Positions 44,538-53,991 of a stretch of 64,000 bases of DNA are shown in pieces (the first letter of the stretch is position 1; each line of letters begins with the position of its first letter). The notes beneath the pieces are model-generated. The model was not told the origin of the DNA. It saw nothing but the letters and a program-made list of their open reading frames with translations, and searched no databases. This stretch comes from DATFVJ01 sp963712955 (GTDB lineage: Bacteria > Actinomycetota > Actinomycetes > Streptosporangiales > Streptosporangiaceae). The position numbers and the translations under genes were made by a program. The stretch is from assembly GCA_963712955.1 (NCBI GenBank), contig CAVQKF010000017.1, positions 5,739 to 69,738 of the forward strand. Direction: 5' to 3'.

Positions 44538-46214
44538 TCAGCGAGGCGCGAATGCGTAGAGTTTGTCGTTGCCTCCGCAGGAGGTCACTGCGGGCGGGCA
44601 GCTTGCGACGTAGTATCCGGAACCCCAGTAGACGGTGCCGTTCACTACGGCCGCGCCGGATATGACTGCGCCGCCGCTGGCGAATCCCCACAGAATCCTC
44701 CCGGTGGCGGCGTCCAGAGCGTACATGTTCTGCCCGGTCCCCGCGTTCGACCCGGCGTACATCACGCCGTTCGCAGCGCTGACGAATCCGAGGTCCACGG
44801 CTGTCTGCGGGTCCGGGGTCTGCCAGATGATCCTGCCGGTGGCCGAGTCAAGCGCGGCCCACGAGCCGCCGGTGGCGGTCTGCCCGGCGTCGGGTCCCGA
44901 GCCGCCAAGCGTGTAGGGAAGGTGGAAGGCGTCGGCCTCGGCCACGTAGATGCGCCGTCCGTCGGTCGCCGGACCCCACTCGATCCCGCCAAGCGCGCTG
45001 CCGGGGCCGACCTGGGCGCTCCAGACGACCTTCCCGGTGCCGGGGTCGACGGCCCAGTAGAACCCGCTCTTCTGGCCGATGCCCAGGAGTTGCTCGGGCC
45101 GCCCGGTGACCGGGCTGGTCGTGGTGAACAGGTTCGGTGCCGAGCCGAAGTCGAAGTCAGGCCCGGTCGGAGCGGCGATCGTGAATTCGTCGCCGCTCAG
45201 CGTGCGGTCGGCCCAGACGATCGCGCCGGTTCTGAGGTTCAGCGCGAGGATCGAGTCGACGTAGTCGCCGGCCGCCGCCGGTGTGCAGCCGGTCTGGCCG
45301 GGCATCGTACAGACGCCCACGGGGACGGTGTAGTTGTTGCCGGTGCCGATGTAGAGGAGCCCGGGTGCCGGGTCCACGACCGGTGAGGAGCCCCACACCG
45401 CATTCCCGCTGTAGTAACCGGTGAGGTTGGTGTCGCTCCCGTTGTTGTTCGACGGCACCGTGTAGGTCTTCCAGAGGAGCCGGCCGGTCCTCGTGTTCAG
45501 TGCGACGATCGCACCGCGGAACACGCAGCACTGGTACCCGGGCTGGAGGGACAGGCCCTCCTCAGTGGAGGAGATGCCAAGGTAGGCGACGCCGGCGTGG
45601 ACGGCGGGCGAACTGGTGATGATGGACCCGGCGAAGCTGTCCACCTTTGTCGACCACAGCAGCCGGCCGGTCAGCCGGTTCACGGCGAACACGCGAGCGC
45701 CGCCGGTGCTGGGTCCCACCCCCCAGCCGTCGCCGGTGATGAGTTCGTCGCCGTACACGGCCGGGCTCGTCCGCGAGAGGTCACCAGCGACGCCGGTGTA
45801 GCTGGCGATCGGGTGGGACCACAGCACCCGGCCGCTGCTCTTGTCTACGGCCCAGAGCGTGCCGCCGCCGTCGGAGACATAGACCACGCCCGCGTAGACG
45901 GTCGGGGTGGCGGACACGTTCCCATTCGTGGTGAGCGTCCATTTCGGCGCGAGCCCGCTCACGTTGGCGGGGGAGATCTTGTGCTCTGCCGCCTGGAAGT
46001 GGGTGTCGCCCAGGTTCTGGCCCGCCACGGGCCATTGCCCTGCCGCGGCGGTGCCGGCAGCGGGAGCGGCGGCGTAGGCGGCGGCCCCCGTCGCTGCTGG
46101 CGCTCCCGCCGCGAAGACACCCGCCAAGATGGCGGTCGCGGCGGCCATTGTGGTCGCTACCCGGCGGGGCCGGGAGCGCATGAGGCGCCTTGCGCGCCGC
46201 ACGGTCGGTAACAT
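44538..46214 (-). CDS. secreted PQQ-type beta-propeller protein (quinoprotein dehydrogenase-like)
   Basis: A 558-residue protein with an export signal (RRVATTMAAATAILAGVFAA) and repeated propeller blades of the PQQ-binding type (TLWAVDKSSGRVLW, GAIVALNTRTGRLLW, GAIVWADRTLS, MYALDAATGRILW). Family members include polyvinyl-alcohol and alcohol dehydrogenases that hold pyrroloquinoline quinone. No haem CxxCH is present, so an electron partner would be separate. ATG 46214 follows AAGGG; the longer upstream frame lacks a ribosome-binding site. Confidence 0.82.
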   Translation of the reverse strand: MLPTVRRARRLMRSRPRRVATTMAAATAILAGVFAAGAPAATGAAAYAAAPAAGTAAAGQWPVAGQNLGDTHFQAAEHKISPANVSGLAPKWTLTTNGNVSATPTVYAGVVYVSDGGGTLWAVDKSSGRVLWSHPIASYTGVAGDLSRTSPAVYGDELITGDGWGVGPSTGGARVFAVNRLTGRLLWSTKVDSFAGSIITSSPAVHAGVAYLGISSTEEGLSLQPGYQCCVFRGAIVALNTRTGRLLWKTYTVPSNNNGSDTNLTGYYSGNAVWGSSPVVDPAPGLLYIGTGNNYTVPVGVCTMPGQTGCTPAAAGDYVDSILALNLRTGAIVWADRTLSGDEFTIAAPTGPDFDFGSAPNLFTTTSPVTGRPEQLLGIGQKSGFYWAVDPGTGKVVWSAQVGPGSALGGIEWGPATDGRRIYVAEADAFHLPYTLGGSGPDAGQTATGGSWAALDSATGRIIWQTPDPQTAVDLGFVSAANGVMYAGSNAGTGQNMYALDAATGRILWGFASGGAVISGAAVVNGTVYWGSGYYVASCPPAVTSCGGNDKLYAFAPR

Positions 46215-46357
46215 ATGTGTTCCCTTCGTTGCTTCGTCGCTTGACGGTGGGCGTGACCCGTCCGCCGCCTGCCGGCGGCCTGGCGGACGGACGGGTGACG
46301 AGCGGGCCCTGTTTCCCAAAGCGGGCGGGCCGCGGTGTCAGCGATCCCTTCGCGGTG

Positions 46358-47335
46358 TCAGTGGGTTGTTCCGGTGAGGTCGACGGTCTTGAAGGTGCCG
46401 CCGAAGGCGGTGATCCCTTCGCCGAGGGTCTGGCCCGGCTGGTCGAAGGCGAAGAAGTAAGCGGGTGGCCGAAGTAGGTGACCTGGAAGGTGCCGTCGGG
46501 GCGGGTGATCGTGCCCAGGCCTGCCTGGCTGACGCCGGAGCCGGCGGTGGTCAGGCTGTCCGCGACCAGTACCGGGGGCCAGAAGCGGGCGCAGGTTCCT
46601 GTGCAGGCACTGGTGGTGGCGCTGTCCGCGCTGAACGCGTACACGGCGAACGGCCGGAAGGCGAACGGTGACGGCGGGTTGACCGCCAGCACGGTGCCCG
46701 GTGCGGCCGTCATGCTGGCGACCGGCAGCGGGCCGGGGTCGGCGATCCCGGAGCGGCCGAGCAGGTACCAGACGCCGTTGGCGAACTGGTCAACGAGGTA
46801 TTCCCGTTGGTCAGCCCGGACGGCGCGCCGGGGCCGAGGTCGAAGGCGAACCGATAGACCGGGTGGCCAAGGTAGGTCACCTGCCGGGTCCCGTCCGGGC
46901 GCAGCAGGATGCCCAGCCCTCTCCGGTTCACTCCTGGCCCGGCGGCCGCTTGCCGGCTGGTGAGCAGCGGTGGCCAGATCCCGGCGCAGGGCCCAGTGCA
47001 CTTGGCGGTGGTCGGCGTGTCGAACGTGAGGTTGTACAGCGACCGGTAGCCGTTCGCGACCGGGGCGGCGAGCACGGCCCCCACCGGGGAGTTCTCCAGG
47101 ATGGCCGTCGCCGCGCCGGGCGCCGGGATGCAACCACGGGTGTCCAGCTGCCAGATGGCGTTGAACGCGGCCGCGTTCTCGCCGCTGACCGCGCCAGGCG
47201 GCATGCTGGCGTCGCGGACGGCGACCGGGCATACGGCGCCCAGTAGGGCAATGCCGTGGCGCCGCGCGCGGCTAATCGCGGACGCTGGGACAAACGGCTG
47301 ATCTGGGCCGTGAACGCGAGGGGTGGAACGCGCAT
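46358..47335 (-). pseudogene. secreted-repeat lipoprotein-like gene (COG4315 type) with several frameshifts
   Basis: ATG 47335 has GGAGG seven bases upstream. The protein is built of COG4315-like repeats (CTGPCAGIWPPLL, RPDGTRQVTYLGHPVYRFAF; second copy CTGTCARFWPPVLV, FQVTYFGHPLYFFAFD). Reading it whole requires frame changes near 47245, 46810 and 46460. It sits upstream of the quinoprotein-like gene on the same strand, and such repeats are sometimes linked to extracellular redox proteins. Confidence 0.6.
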
Positions 47336-47450
47336 GGGTTGCCTCCGATACCGGTAGCAGAACTGCCTGGCCACAGCATTCACAATCATTTCATCGTCAG
47401 GGCGTTGCGCCTGGTCCATCCAGGGCGGTTTGGTGATGACGCTGACGTCT

Positions 47451-48060
47451 CGGGGCACTGTTGCGTTGCGTCATCCCTGTGCGCGTCAGGGCATGATCAC
47501 TCGAATGCCGCGCTGGTCATATGGTGATTGCCAGGTCGTCGAAGGCGATGCGGAGCCGGTGGCGGTCCGGGGCGTCGGTGGCGATGTCGTAGTGGTCGCG
47601 GCGCAGATTCTGCACGAGGGCGTGACCGGCGGCGAGGGTCCGCGCCGAGCGATGCCGTTTCAGGCCCCGCATCGGCCGGAGCCGGGCCTTCAGCCGTCCG
47701 TGATCTGCTTCGATCGGGTTGTTCGCGTATTGCTCGACGGTGTGCATCGCCGGGAGACCAGCTCGTCGAGGACCCGCGGGGTAGAAGGGCGCGCGGCCGG
47801 TAGTGACCTCGACCGGGACCGGGCCCGCGCGCAGCGCCCGGGTGAAGAAGCGCCGCGGCCGCCAGGTCACGCCTCCTCGACAGCAGAACATCTATGACCT
47901 GGCCATGCTGATCGGCCGCCCGGTAGAGGTAGGTCCACTTACCGCGACCTTCAGGTAGGTCTCGCCGACGAACCACCGGTCACCAGGAGCATGCCGGCAT
48001 GGCCTCGCAGCCTCGATGAACTCCGGGGTGCTGCTACGGCGAGGAGGTCCCGCAGGGGAG
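47451..48060 (-). mobile_element. IS6-family insertion sequence remnant
   Basis: The transposase C-terminal 150 residues are recognisable in pieces: PEFIEAARPCRHAPGDRWF, WTYLYRAADQHGQVIDVL, VEQYANNPIEADHGRLKARL, RRDHYDIATDAPDRHRL. They are spread over at least two frames and lack the N-terminal HTH. At 47454 GGCACTGTTGC matches the known IS6/IS26 terminal repeat at the correct distance (about 50 bases) after the transposase stop at 47517. The other end is missing. Confidence 0.75.
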
Positions 48061-48074
48061 CCTCCTCGCCGTAA
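48036..48074. repeat. perfect 13-bp hairpin at the broken end of the IS6 remnant
   Basis: TACGGCGAGGAGG and its exact complement are separated by 13 bases, precisely where transposase similarity begins. It could be a terminator or the footprint of the rearrangement that removed the IS left end. Confidence 0.6.
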
Positions 48075-48229
48075 CAGGGATGCTGTGGGACGGGTGTCCG
48101 GACGATCACGCGACCCCGGACGTCCGTCGCTGTTCATCTAGTCAAAGTGGTCCAGCCGGGCATGCTGGCTGTGCCTGGGGCTGGGGCCTGCGTATCCGGC
48201 TGCGGCGGTGCTGGTGCGGCCGGGATGGG

Positions 48230-49497
48230 TCAGGGCAGTGTCCACAGGGCCACCGTGTCGCCGGTGACGGGCGCTCCGGCCACGGCGCGCCCGCCGGGGG
48301 AGAACGCGACGGGCCCGGAGCCGATGCTGTGGCCGGTGATGGTGGTGATCCGGGTGACCCTGCCGGGGCCGGTCACGTTCCATCGGGTCACGGTGCTGTT
48401 GCCCGCGATGGTGGTCAGCGCGTGCCCGCCGGCGGAGAACGCGAGCGCGACGTCAGGAAAACCTCCCTGCCGAGCGGGCGGCGCCGGGACGGTGAGGCGG
48501 AGCGTGGCGGTGATGGCCGGCTAGCCGGCCCGGCAACGTTCCACAAGGCCACGGCGCCGTTGTTGCTCGCGCTTGCCAGCAGGTGCCCGTCCGGGGAGAA
48601 CGACAGCGCGGCAATGCCGCCGGCCTGGCGGGTGAGCGTGGCGATGCGGGCGACGCGGGCCGGGTCGGCGGCGTTCCACAAGGCCACCGTGCCGCCGTCG
48701 CTCGCGCTGGCCAGCAGGTGCCCGCCGGGGGAGAACGACAGCGCGGCAATGCGGCCGGCCTGGCGGGTGAGCGTGGCGATGCGGGCGACGCGGGCCGGGT
48801 CGGCGGCGTTCCACAAGGCCACCGTGCCGTCGTCGTAGCCACTGGCCAGGGTGCGCCCGTCCGGGGAGAACGCGACCGCACCCACCCCGGCGGGGCCAGC
48901 TGGCAGGACGGTGATCTGGGCGGGCCGGCCCGGGTGGTGGGCCACGTTCCACAAGATCACGGTCTTGCCGCCGGCGGTGGCCAGGACGCGCCCGTCCGGC
49001 GTGAACGCCGGATCTGTCCCGCTGACGGTGTCCCCCCTGGAGTAGCCGAGCCGCTCGGGACGGGCCAGGTCTGCGGCATTCCATATCTCCAGGCTGGTGC
49101 TGATCGTGGCCACGGTGCGCCCGTCCGGCGAGACCGCCACCCCGAACACTCCCTGGCTCAGCGGCGGCGGCGGCCCGTCATTGCCCAAATTGTCCTGCCA
49201 GACCACGATGCCCGCGAGCAAGACGAGCACCATGAGGCCCGCGATAACGAAACCGGCGGCGGCAAAGGCGTTCTTATGCAGGCGGATCACGGGGAGCCTT
49301 TCGGTCCGGCAGGCCGGGTCCAGGTGCGCGCCGAGGGCACTGGCGGCCAGGTTGAGCACGGTCCGCGCGCCCGCGCGGTGCTGGTCCAGGACATCGAGCA
49401 GTTCCTCGCCGTAGCGCTGCCGCCAGCGGCGCGGGTAGCAGCCGGCCAGCGCGCGGGACAGCCGGGCGGCCAGCGTGCGCCCCATCAGATGCCTCAC
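48230..49497 (-). pseudogene. membrane-anchored WD40-repeat protein, frameshifted
   Basis: GTG 49497 overlaps the PadR stop (GTGA). The N-terminal 70 residues (LAGCYPRRWRQRYGEELLDV) and one membrane segment (AAAGFVIAGLMVLVLLAGIV) precede WD40 blades (FSPDGRTLASGYDDGTVALW and copies). Near 48520 the frame slips; the correct frame continues (VALAFSAGGHALTTIAGNST, FSPGGRAVAGAPVTGDTVAL) to a stop at 48230. Two neighbouring blades (135-base period, 48601 and 48736) are nearly identical in DNA, indicating recent duplication. Confidence 0.7.
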
Positions 49498-49811
49498 GCG
49501 GTCGCGCTGCGCAGCCGGCCGACGCGCACGATCTGCTGCATCGTGGCCAGCTGCTCGGCCAGCACCTCCTGGCCGGCGCCGGTGATCTCATACGGGCGGC
49601 GGCGCTCCTGGGTGGCCAGCGGCCGCACCCAGCCGCGCCGCTCCAGCCGCGGCAGCGCGCCGTACAAGGTGCCGGGCTCCATGCTGACGCCGCTGAAGGC
49701 GGCGACGTCCGTCATGATCGCATAACCGTGCTTGGGGCCGCCGGCCAGGCTCGTCAAGATCAGCACCGACGGGTCCGCGAACCGGCCGAGGCCATCGAAC
49801 TTGCCGTGCAC
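49494..49811 (-). CDS. PadR-family transcriptional regulator
   Basis: A 105-residue winged-helix protein (DPSVLILTSLAGGPKHGYAI, EPGTLYGALPRLERRGWVRP). It is coupled by GTGA to a membrane WD40 protein. In actinobacteria small PadR repressors are commonly paired with such a downstream membrane protein and usually repress their own operon. ATG 49811 lies about 20 bases from the AT-rich region ACTACGCAAAACTTAATAGC, a plausible promoter/operator. Confidence 0.85.
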   Translation of the reverse strand: MHGKFDGLGRFADPSVLILTSLAGGPKHGYAIMTDVAAFSGVSMEPGTLYGALPRLERRGWVRPLATQERRRPYEITGAGQEVLAEQLATMQQIVRVGRLRSATA

Positions 49812-50179
49812 GCCCCACCCCCACCCTCCAGCACCGCTTACTACGCAAAACTTAATAGCGTACCGGGCGGGCTCCGGTCAACACCCCGGGCCCGGCAGTG
49901 CCCGCCGCCGCGACCGGGCTGCTTCGCGGCCGCAACCTGTGCCGCTCGAATACTCAATTGGGGTGCCTGAACTGCACTGTCGCCGGCAGGCTGGACGCGG
50001 TGGTTGGCTGGGCGGGTGCTGTTCAAGATCGTCTACACGCCACCGCCGACCACCACGGTCGCCAGGCGGCGCTACCGCTCGGGTCGGTGGCGGCCGCGGC
50101 GCGCCGGTCTGCCGGATACTCGGCTTGGTCGTCGCGCTGTTCCGCGGCGACCGGGCGATGACGCTGACCGCACACCCGG
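49812..50179. other. gap containing the PadR promoter region
   Basis: Apart from an AT-rich promoter-like segment near 49835-49860 in front of the PadR gene, I see no gene here with coding character on either strand. Confidence 0.4.
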
Positions 50180-50590
50180 CGCACACGCGCCGTGCGCTCC
50201 CGACGGTCTCGCCCTGCCCAATCTCAGCGGGTCCGATCCTGGCGACCCGCCCGATCTTGGCCCACCGGATCTCGGCCGGCTGCGAGCCGCTGCCGAGCGC
50301 GCCGAACTGGCAGACGCCGTAGCCAGCCTGACCGACGCCAACGGCTACCGTCTGCCTGATTCCGACCCGTTGGCACCGCTGGCGCGCGACATCGCCCGCA
50401 GCCTGGTCGAGGCGGGCTTCACCCTTCACCACTGCGCCCGGCGCACCCCCTCTACCGGCTCGGAGGGGTATGCCTGCTGCCCGTCCCCGTGCACTACGAC
50501 CATGGCCACGGCGGTGTCGCGGTGTCGTGGACCACGCACGACCTTCTCTTGCGCGACTGGGACCGGTACGGCGCCTACCGCGATGCCCAT
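50180..50590 (+). pseudogene. remnant of an actinobacterial accessory-region protein
   Basis: Coding-like sequence (VASLTDANGYRLPDSDPLAP, LARDIARSLVEAGFTLHHCA) changes frame near 50440 and continues as LGGVCLLPVPVHYDHGHGGV and AVSWTTHDLL. It is cut off about 3 bases before the convergent end of ispG. Such proteins occur beside XRE/DUF397 genes in mobile regions. The break suggests the biosynthetic cluster or the relic moved here secondarily. Confidence 0.45.
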
Positions 50591-50592
50591 GG

Positions 50593-51735
50593 TCACTGGG
50601 CGCCTTTGGCGGCATGCTCGGCGAGCAGTAGAGCCTCCTCCACAAGGGCCTGGACGATCTGTGATTCGGGCACGGTCTTGACCACCTTGCCGCGCACGAA
50701 GATCTGCCCCTTGCCGTTGCCTGAGGCGACCCCGAGATCTGCTTCCCGGGCTTCACCGGGGCCGTTGACCACGCAGCCCATGACCGCGACGCGCAGCGGC
50801 AGCGGAAAGCCGTCGAGGGCTGCGGTGACCTGGTCGGCGAGCTTGTAAACCTCGACCTGGGCGCGACCGCATGACGGGCAGGACACGATCTCCAGCCGCC
50901 GCGGGCGGAGCGCCAGCGACTCGAGGATCTGCTGGCCGGCCTTCACCTCCTCCACGGGCGGGGCGGACAGGGAAACGCGGATGGTGTCGCCGATGCCCTC
51001 CGCCAGCAGGACGCCGAACGCGACGGCGGATTTGATGGTGCCCTGGAGGGATGGGCCGGCCTCGGTGACCCCGAGGTGCAGCGGGTAGTCGCATGCGGCG
51101 GCGAGCTGCCGGTACGCGGCAATCACGACCAGCGGGTCATGATGCTTCACGGAGATCTTGATGTCGGTGAAACCGTGCTCTTCGAAGAGCGAGCATTCCC
51201 GTAGCGCAGACTCCACGAGGGCCTCCGGCGTGGCCCTGCCGTACTTAGCCAGGAGGCGGGCATCGAGCGACCCGGCGTTGACCCCGATCCGGATCGGCAC
51301 CCGCGCCTCGGATGCTGCCCTGGCGATCTCGGCCACTCTGTCATCGAAAGCCTTGATGTTGCCGGGGTTTACCCGTACGCCGGCGCAGCCGGCCCGGATG
51401 GCGGCAAATACGTAACGGGGCTGGAAGTGAATGTCGGCGATCACCGGGATCGGTGACTTTGCCGCGATCACCGGCAGCGCGTCAGCGTCGGCCTGGCTGG
51501 GGACCGCGACCCGCACGATCTGGCAGCCCGCTGCCGTCAGCTCAGCGATCTGCCGCAAGGTCGCTTCTGTGTCCGCCGTCTGCGTCGTGGTCATCGACTG
51601 CACGGACACCGGAGCACCGCCACCAACTGGCACCGCCTTCTCGCCGTCGCCGACAGTGATCCGCCGGGAGATCCGTCGAGTTGCCAAGGGCTCCCCGGAC
51701 CTGGCCGCAGGCATACCGAGCCTGGTGGTGGTCAT
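50593..51735 (-). CDS. ispG: 4-hydroxy-3-methylbut-2-enyl diphosphate synthase (flavodoxin)
   Basis: A full-length 380-residue IspG/GcpE. This [4Fe-4S] enzyme carries out the penultimate step of the MEP pathway, making HMBPP from MEcPP. The three cluster cysteines are in SCPSCGR and GCVVNGPGE; PVSVQSMTTTQTADTEAT and GVRVNPGNI are typical. ATG overlaps the stop of the shortened dxs-like gene (ATGA), so it is the last gene of the leftward cluster operon. Actinobacteria normally carry a housekeeping ispG elsewhere. A cluster-borne copy implies dedicated precursor supply for a terpenoid. Confidence 0.95.
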   Translation of the reverse strand: MTTTRLGMPAARSGEPLATRRISRRITVGDGEKAVPVGGGAPVSVQSMTTTQTADTEATLRQIAELTAAGCQIVRVAVPSQADADALPVIAAKSPIPVIADIHFQPRYVFAAIRAGCAGVRVNPGNIKAFDDRVAEIARAASEARVPIRIGVNAGSLDARLLAKYGRATPEALVESALRECSLFEEHGFTDIKISVKHHDPLVVIAAYRQLAAACDYPLHLGVTEAGPSLQGTIKSAVAFGVLLAEGIGDTIRVSLSAPPVEEVKAGQQILESLALRPRRLEIVSCPSCGRAQVEVYKLADQVTAALDGFPLPLRVAVMGCVVNGPGEAREADLGVASGNGKGQIFVRGKVVKTVPESQIVQALVEEALLLAEHAAKGAQ

Positions 51736-52469
51736 AGCGTCCCCGCCTCTGGTGCCTTCTGGCGGTAAGCCAGCACGGCTGCGGTGATCCCGGCGCTATC
51801 GAGCCGGTGCTTGGCCAACATCGCGGCACGGTCGCCGTGCGGGTAGAAGCAGCCGGGCAGCCCAAGACCATGAACGTGGGCGGCGGCTCCAGCCCTGGTG
51901 AGCGCCTCGCTGATCCGGCCGCCGAGTCCACCGGTGACCGGATGCCCCTTACCCTTCGCGGTAACTGTGTGCACAGGCACAGGGCGATGCTGTGCGGCCG
52001 CGCTGCGCAGGGCGTGCTCAAGCGACCCGATGTGGTGCCCGTCAACCGGTCCGAGGTAGGCGATACCGAGGTTCTCGAACAAGCACTTGGCGCGGTGGCC
52101 GAAGGCGTGACCCTGACCAGCGCCGTTCGCGCGCAGCCCGCCGAGATGGGCCGCCACGGCGCCGGCGGTGGGATCGTAGGAGCGGCTGTTGTCGTTGAGC
52201 ACAATGATCACCTGGCGCTGCGAGCCCGCGATGTTGTCGAGTGCTTCCCAGCACATGCCACCGGTGAGCGCCCCGTCGCCAACCACCGCGATCACCCGGC
52301 GCCGCGCCAGGCCCCGCAGACCGAACGCCTTGGCCAGGCCGTCGGCGTACGAGAGGGCCGTGGAAGCGTGAGAATTTTCGATCCAGTCGTGATCCGACTC
52401 GGCCCGGCAGCCGCGCGGGCCCCCGTTCGGGCAGGCGACGTCAAGGGTCATGCCTGGTATGCCTTCCAC
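51732..52469 (-). CDS. severely shortened 1-deoxy-D-xylulose-5-phosphate synthase (DXS) derivative
   Basis: A 245-residue protein; DXS is about 630. It begins at the equivalent of DXS residue about 110 (RAESDHDWIENSHASTALSY). It keeps the diphosphate-binding GDG...N motif (VVGDGALTGGMCWEALDNIA ... LNDN) and YLGPVDGH. After TAKGKGH it jumps in frame to the C-terminal tip (GLGLPGCFYPHGDRAAML). The pyrimidine-binding domain, which holds the catalytic glutamate, is gone, as is the N-terminus, yet the frame is intact and coupled to ispG. It is either a decayed gene kept for coupling or a new non-catalytic partner. The upstream P450 ends 13 bases away, so no N-terminus is hidden. Confidence 0.75.
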   Translation of the reverse strand: MEGIPGMTLDVACPNGGPRGCRAESDHDWIENSHASTALSYADGLAKAFGLRGLARRRVIAVVGDGALTGGMCWEALDNIAGSQRQVIIVLNDNSRSYDPTAGAVAAHLGGLRANGAGQGHAFGHRAKCLFENLGIAYLGPVDGHHIGSLEHALRSAAAQHRPVPVHTVTAKGKGHPVTGGLGGRISEALTRAGAAAHVHGLGLPGCFYPHGDRAAMLAKHRLDSAGITAAVLAYRQKAPEAGTL

Positions 52470-52482
52470 AGTGGTTCTCGCA

Positions 52483-53733
52483 TCACCACGTCACCGGCAG
52501 CTCACGTGCGCCCCCGACGAGCACGCCGCCGCGCCCGGGTAGCTCGATGAACGGGACGACGAGGCGCAGGGCATCGTCATAGGGGACTGCGAGGCGCAGG
52601 GCCGGGAAAGCATGGGCGAGCGACGCGAAGGCGACCTGCAGTTCCAGCCTGGCCAGCGCCGCCCCGACGCAGTGATGTGGGCCGTAACCGAACGAGAGAT
52701 GAGGATTGTCCTTACGGGCGAGGTCCAAGCGGTCCGGCTCAGGGAAGTAGCTCGGATCACGGTTGGCCGCGGCCAAGGGCGTGAGCACGGCCTCACCACG
52801 GGCGATCACCGTCGCGCCGACTTGTACATCCTCTGTCGCGATGCGCAATACCCCGGTGTCCCCCGACTGGCCATAGCGAAGGATCTCCTCCACCGCCTGG
52901 ACGATCCCCACGGAGCCGACGCTGAGTTCCGCGTACTCGCCGCTCCGCAGCAGAGCGAGCGTGCCGCGCGCGATTGCGTTGACCGACGTCACGTAGCCTG
53001 AGATGAGAAGTCCGGTGGCCATGGAGAACAGTTCGGCATCTGAAAGCCGGTCACCGGCGTCGCCATGTGCCGCGATCAGGGCTGTCATCAGATCACGACC
53101 CGGATTGCACCGCTTGGCCGCGATCATGTCGTCGACGTAGTCTCTCAGCCGCTGGCCGGCCTCTTTGGCCTTTTCCGAGCCCTGTCCCCCGGTTACGAGC
53201 CGGGCCGCTGTCCAGGCGCGGAAGATGTCGCGGAATTCTTCCCTGTCTGGGATCGGGACGCCGAGCAACTCGGCGATAACGATGACCGGCAGCGGAAACG
53301 CGTAGGCCGCTACGAGGTCCACCGGGGGCGACTGATCGGCCATCCGGGCGAGCAGGTTGCTGGCGATTTCCTGGATCCGGGGCCGCATGCCTTCGATGTA
53401 ACGGGGCGTAAAAGCCCAGCCGACGATCTGGCGCAGCCTTGCGTGGTCGGCGGGTCCCTTGCTGAACATGAAATTCGAGCCGCCCGCGCTGCTCGCGCCG
53501 GGCTGGCCCCCGGCGCCCACAAAGCCGGGATAGCGTGGGCGCAGCCGCGGATCCGCGAGCACCGCCCTGATGTCGTCATAACGTGTTACCAGCCAGGCCG
53601 CATCGCCGGTGGGCAGCGTTACCCGTACCACGGGAGCCTCGCTGCGAAACCGGGCAATTTCGGCTGGCGGGTCTGTGCGGGAATCTCGGGGGAACGGATA
53701 AGCGAGTGCTTCCGCATCGTTTGCGATGGTCAT
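52483..53733 (-). CDS. cytochrome P450
   Basis: A 416-residue bacterial P450. Haem ligand Cys355 in FGYGPHHCVGAALARLE; K-helix EEILR present. The I-helix usually reads AG/D-x-E/D-T-T, but here it is LLISGYVTSVNA, so the acid/threonine pair is altered. That can signal unusual chemistry, or reliance on substrate for proton delivery. ATG 53733 with GAGGCGC upstream was chosen over an extended frame. It is 32 bases after the MbtH gene in a seven-gene operon and is likely a tailoring or beta-hydroxylating oxidase (inference). Confidence 0.92.
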   Translation of the reverse strand: MTIANDAEALAYPFPRDSRTDPPAEIARFRSEAPVVRVTLPTGDAAWLVTRYDDIRAVLADPRLRPRYPGFVGAGGQPGASSAGGSNFMFSKGPADHARLRQIVGWAFTPRYIEGMRPRIQEIASNLLARMADQSPPVDLVAAYAFPLPVIVIAELLGVPIPDREEFRDIFRAWTAARLVTGGQGSEKAKEAGQRLRDYVDDMIAAKRCNPGRDLMTALIAAHGDAGDRLSDAELFSMATGLLISGYVTSVNAIARGTLALLRSGEYAELSVGSVGIVQAVEEILRYGQSGDTGVLRIATEDVQVGATVIARGEAVLTPLAAANRDPSYFPEPDRLDLARKDNPHLSFGYGPHHCVGAALARLELQVAFASLAHAFPALRLAVPYDDALRLVVPFIELPGRGGVLVGGARELPVTW

Positions 53734-53765
53734 GCTGCGCCTCGGAGGATATGCATGCGGCACCC

Positions 53766-53951
53766 TCATTCTGAGTTGGCCCGCACGCTTAGCGGGCGCA
53801 TATCGGTCCAGATTTGGTCGATGTCGGCCGGGCATTCTTCCCTGGTACCCACATGGCCTATTTCACGCCAGCCCAGTCGGTTGCCGATATGATCGGGCAG
53901 GATTGAATACTGCTCTTCGTCATTCATGACCACCCTGTATACCGTATCCAT
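53766..53951 (-). CDS. MbtH-like protein
   Basis: A 61-residue MbtH-family protein: VVMNDEEQYSILPD, GWREIGHVG and IWTDMRPLSVR. MbtH proteins bind and stabilise NRPS adenylation domains. The usual first tryptophan of N-x-E-x-Q-x-S-x-W is leucine here (SILP); the other two tryptophans remain. ATG 53951 follows GAGGAG. It is placed between a condensation-domain gene and a P450; its adenylation partner is not in the window. Confidence 0.9.
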   Translation of the reverse strand: MDTVYRVVMNDEEQYSILPDHIGNRLGWREIGHVGTREECPADIDQIWTDMRPLSVRANSE

Positions 53952-53991
53952 ATAATCTCCTCGTCGAAATGACGGCGCCTGGTCGGGGCCG

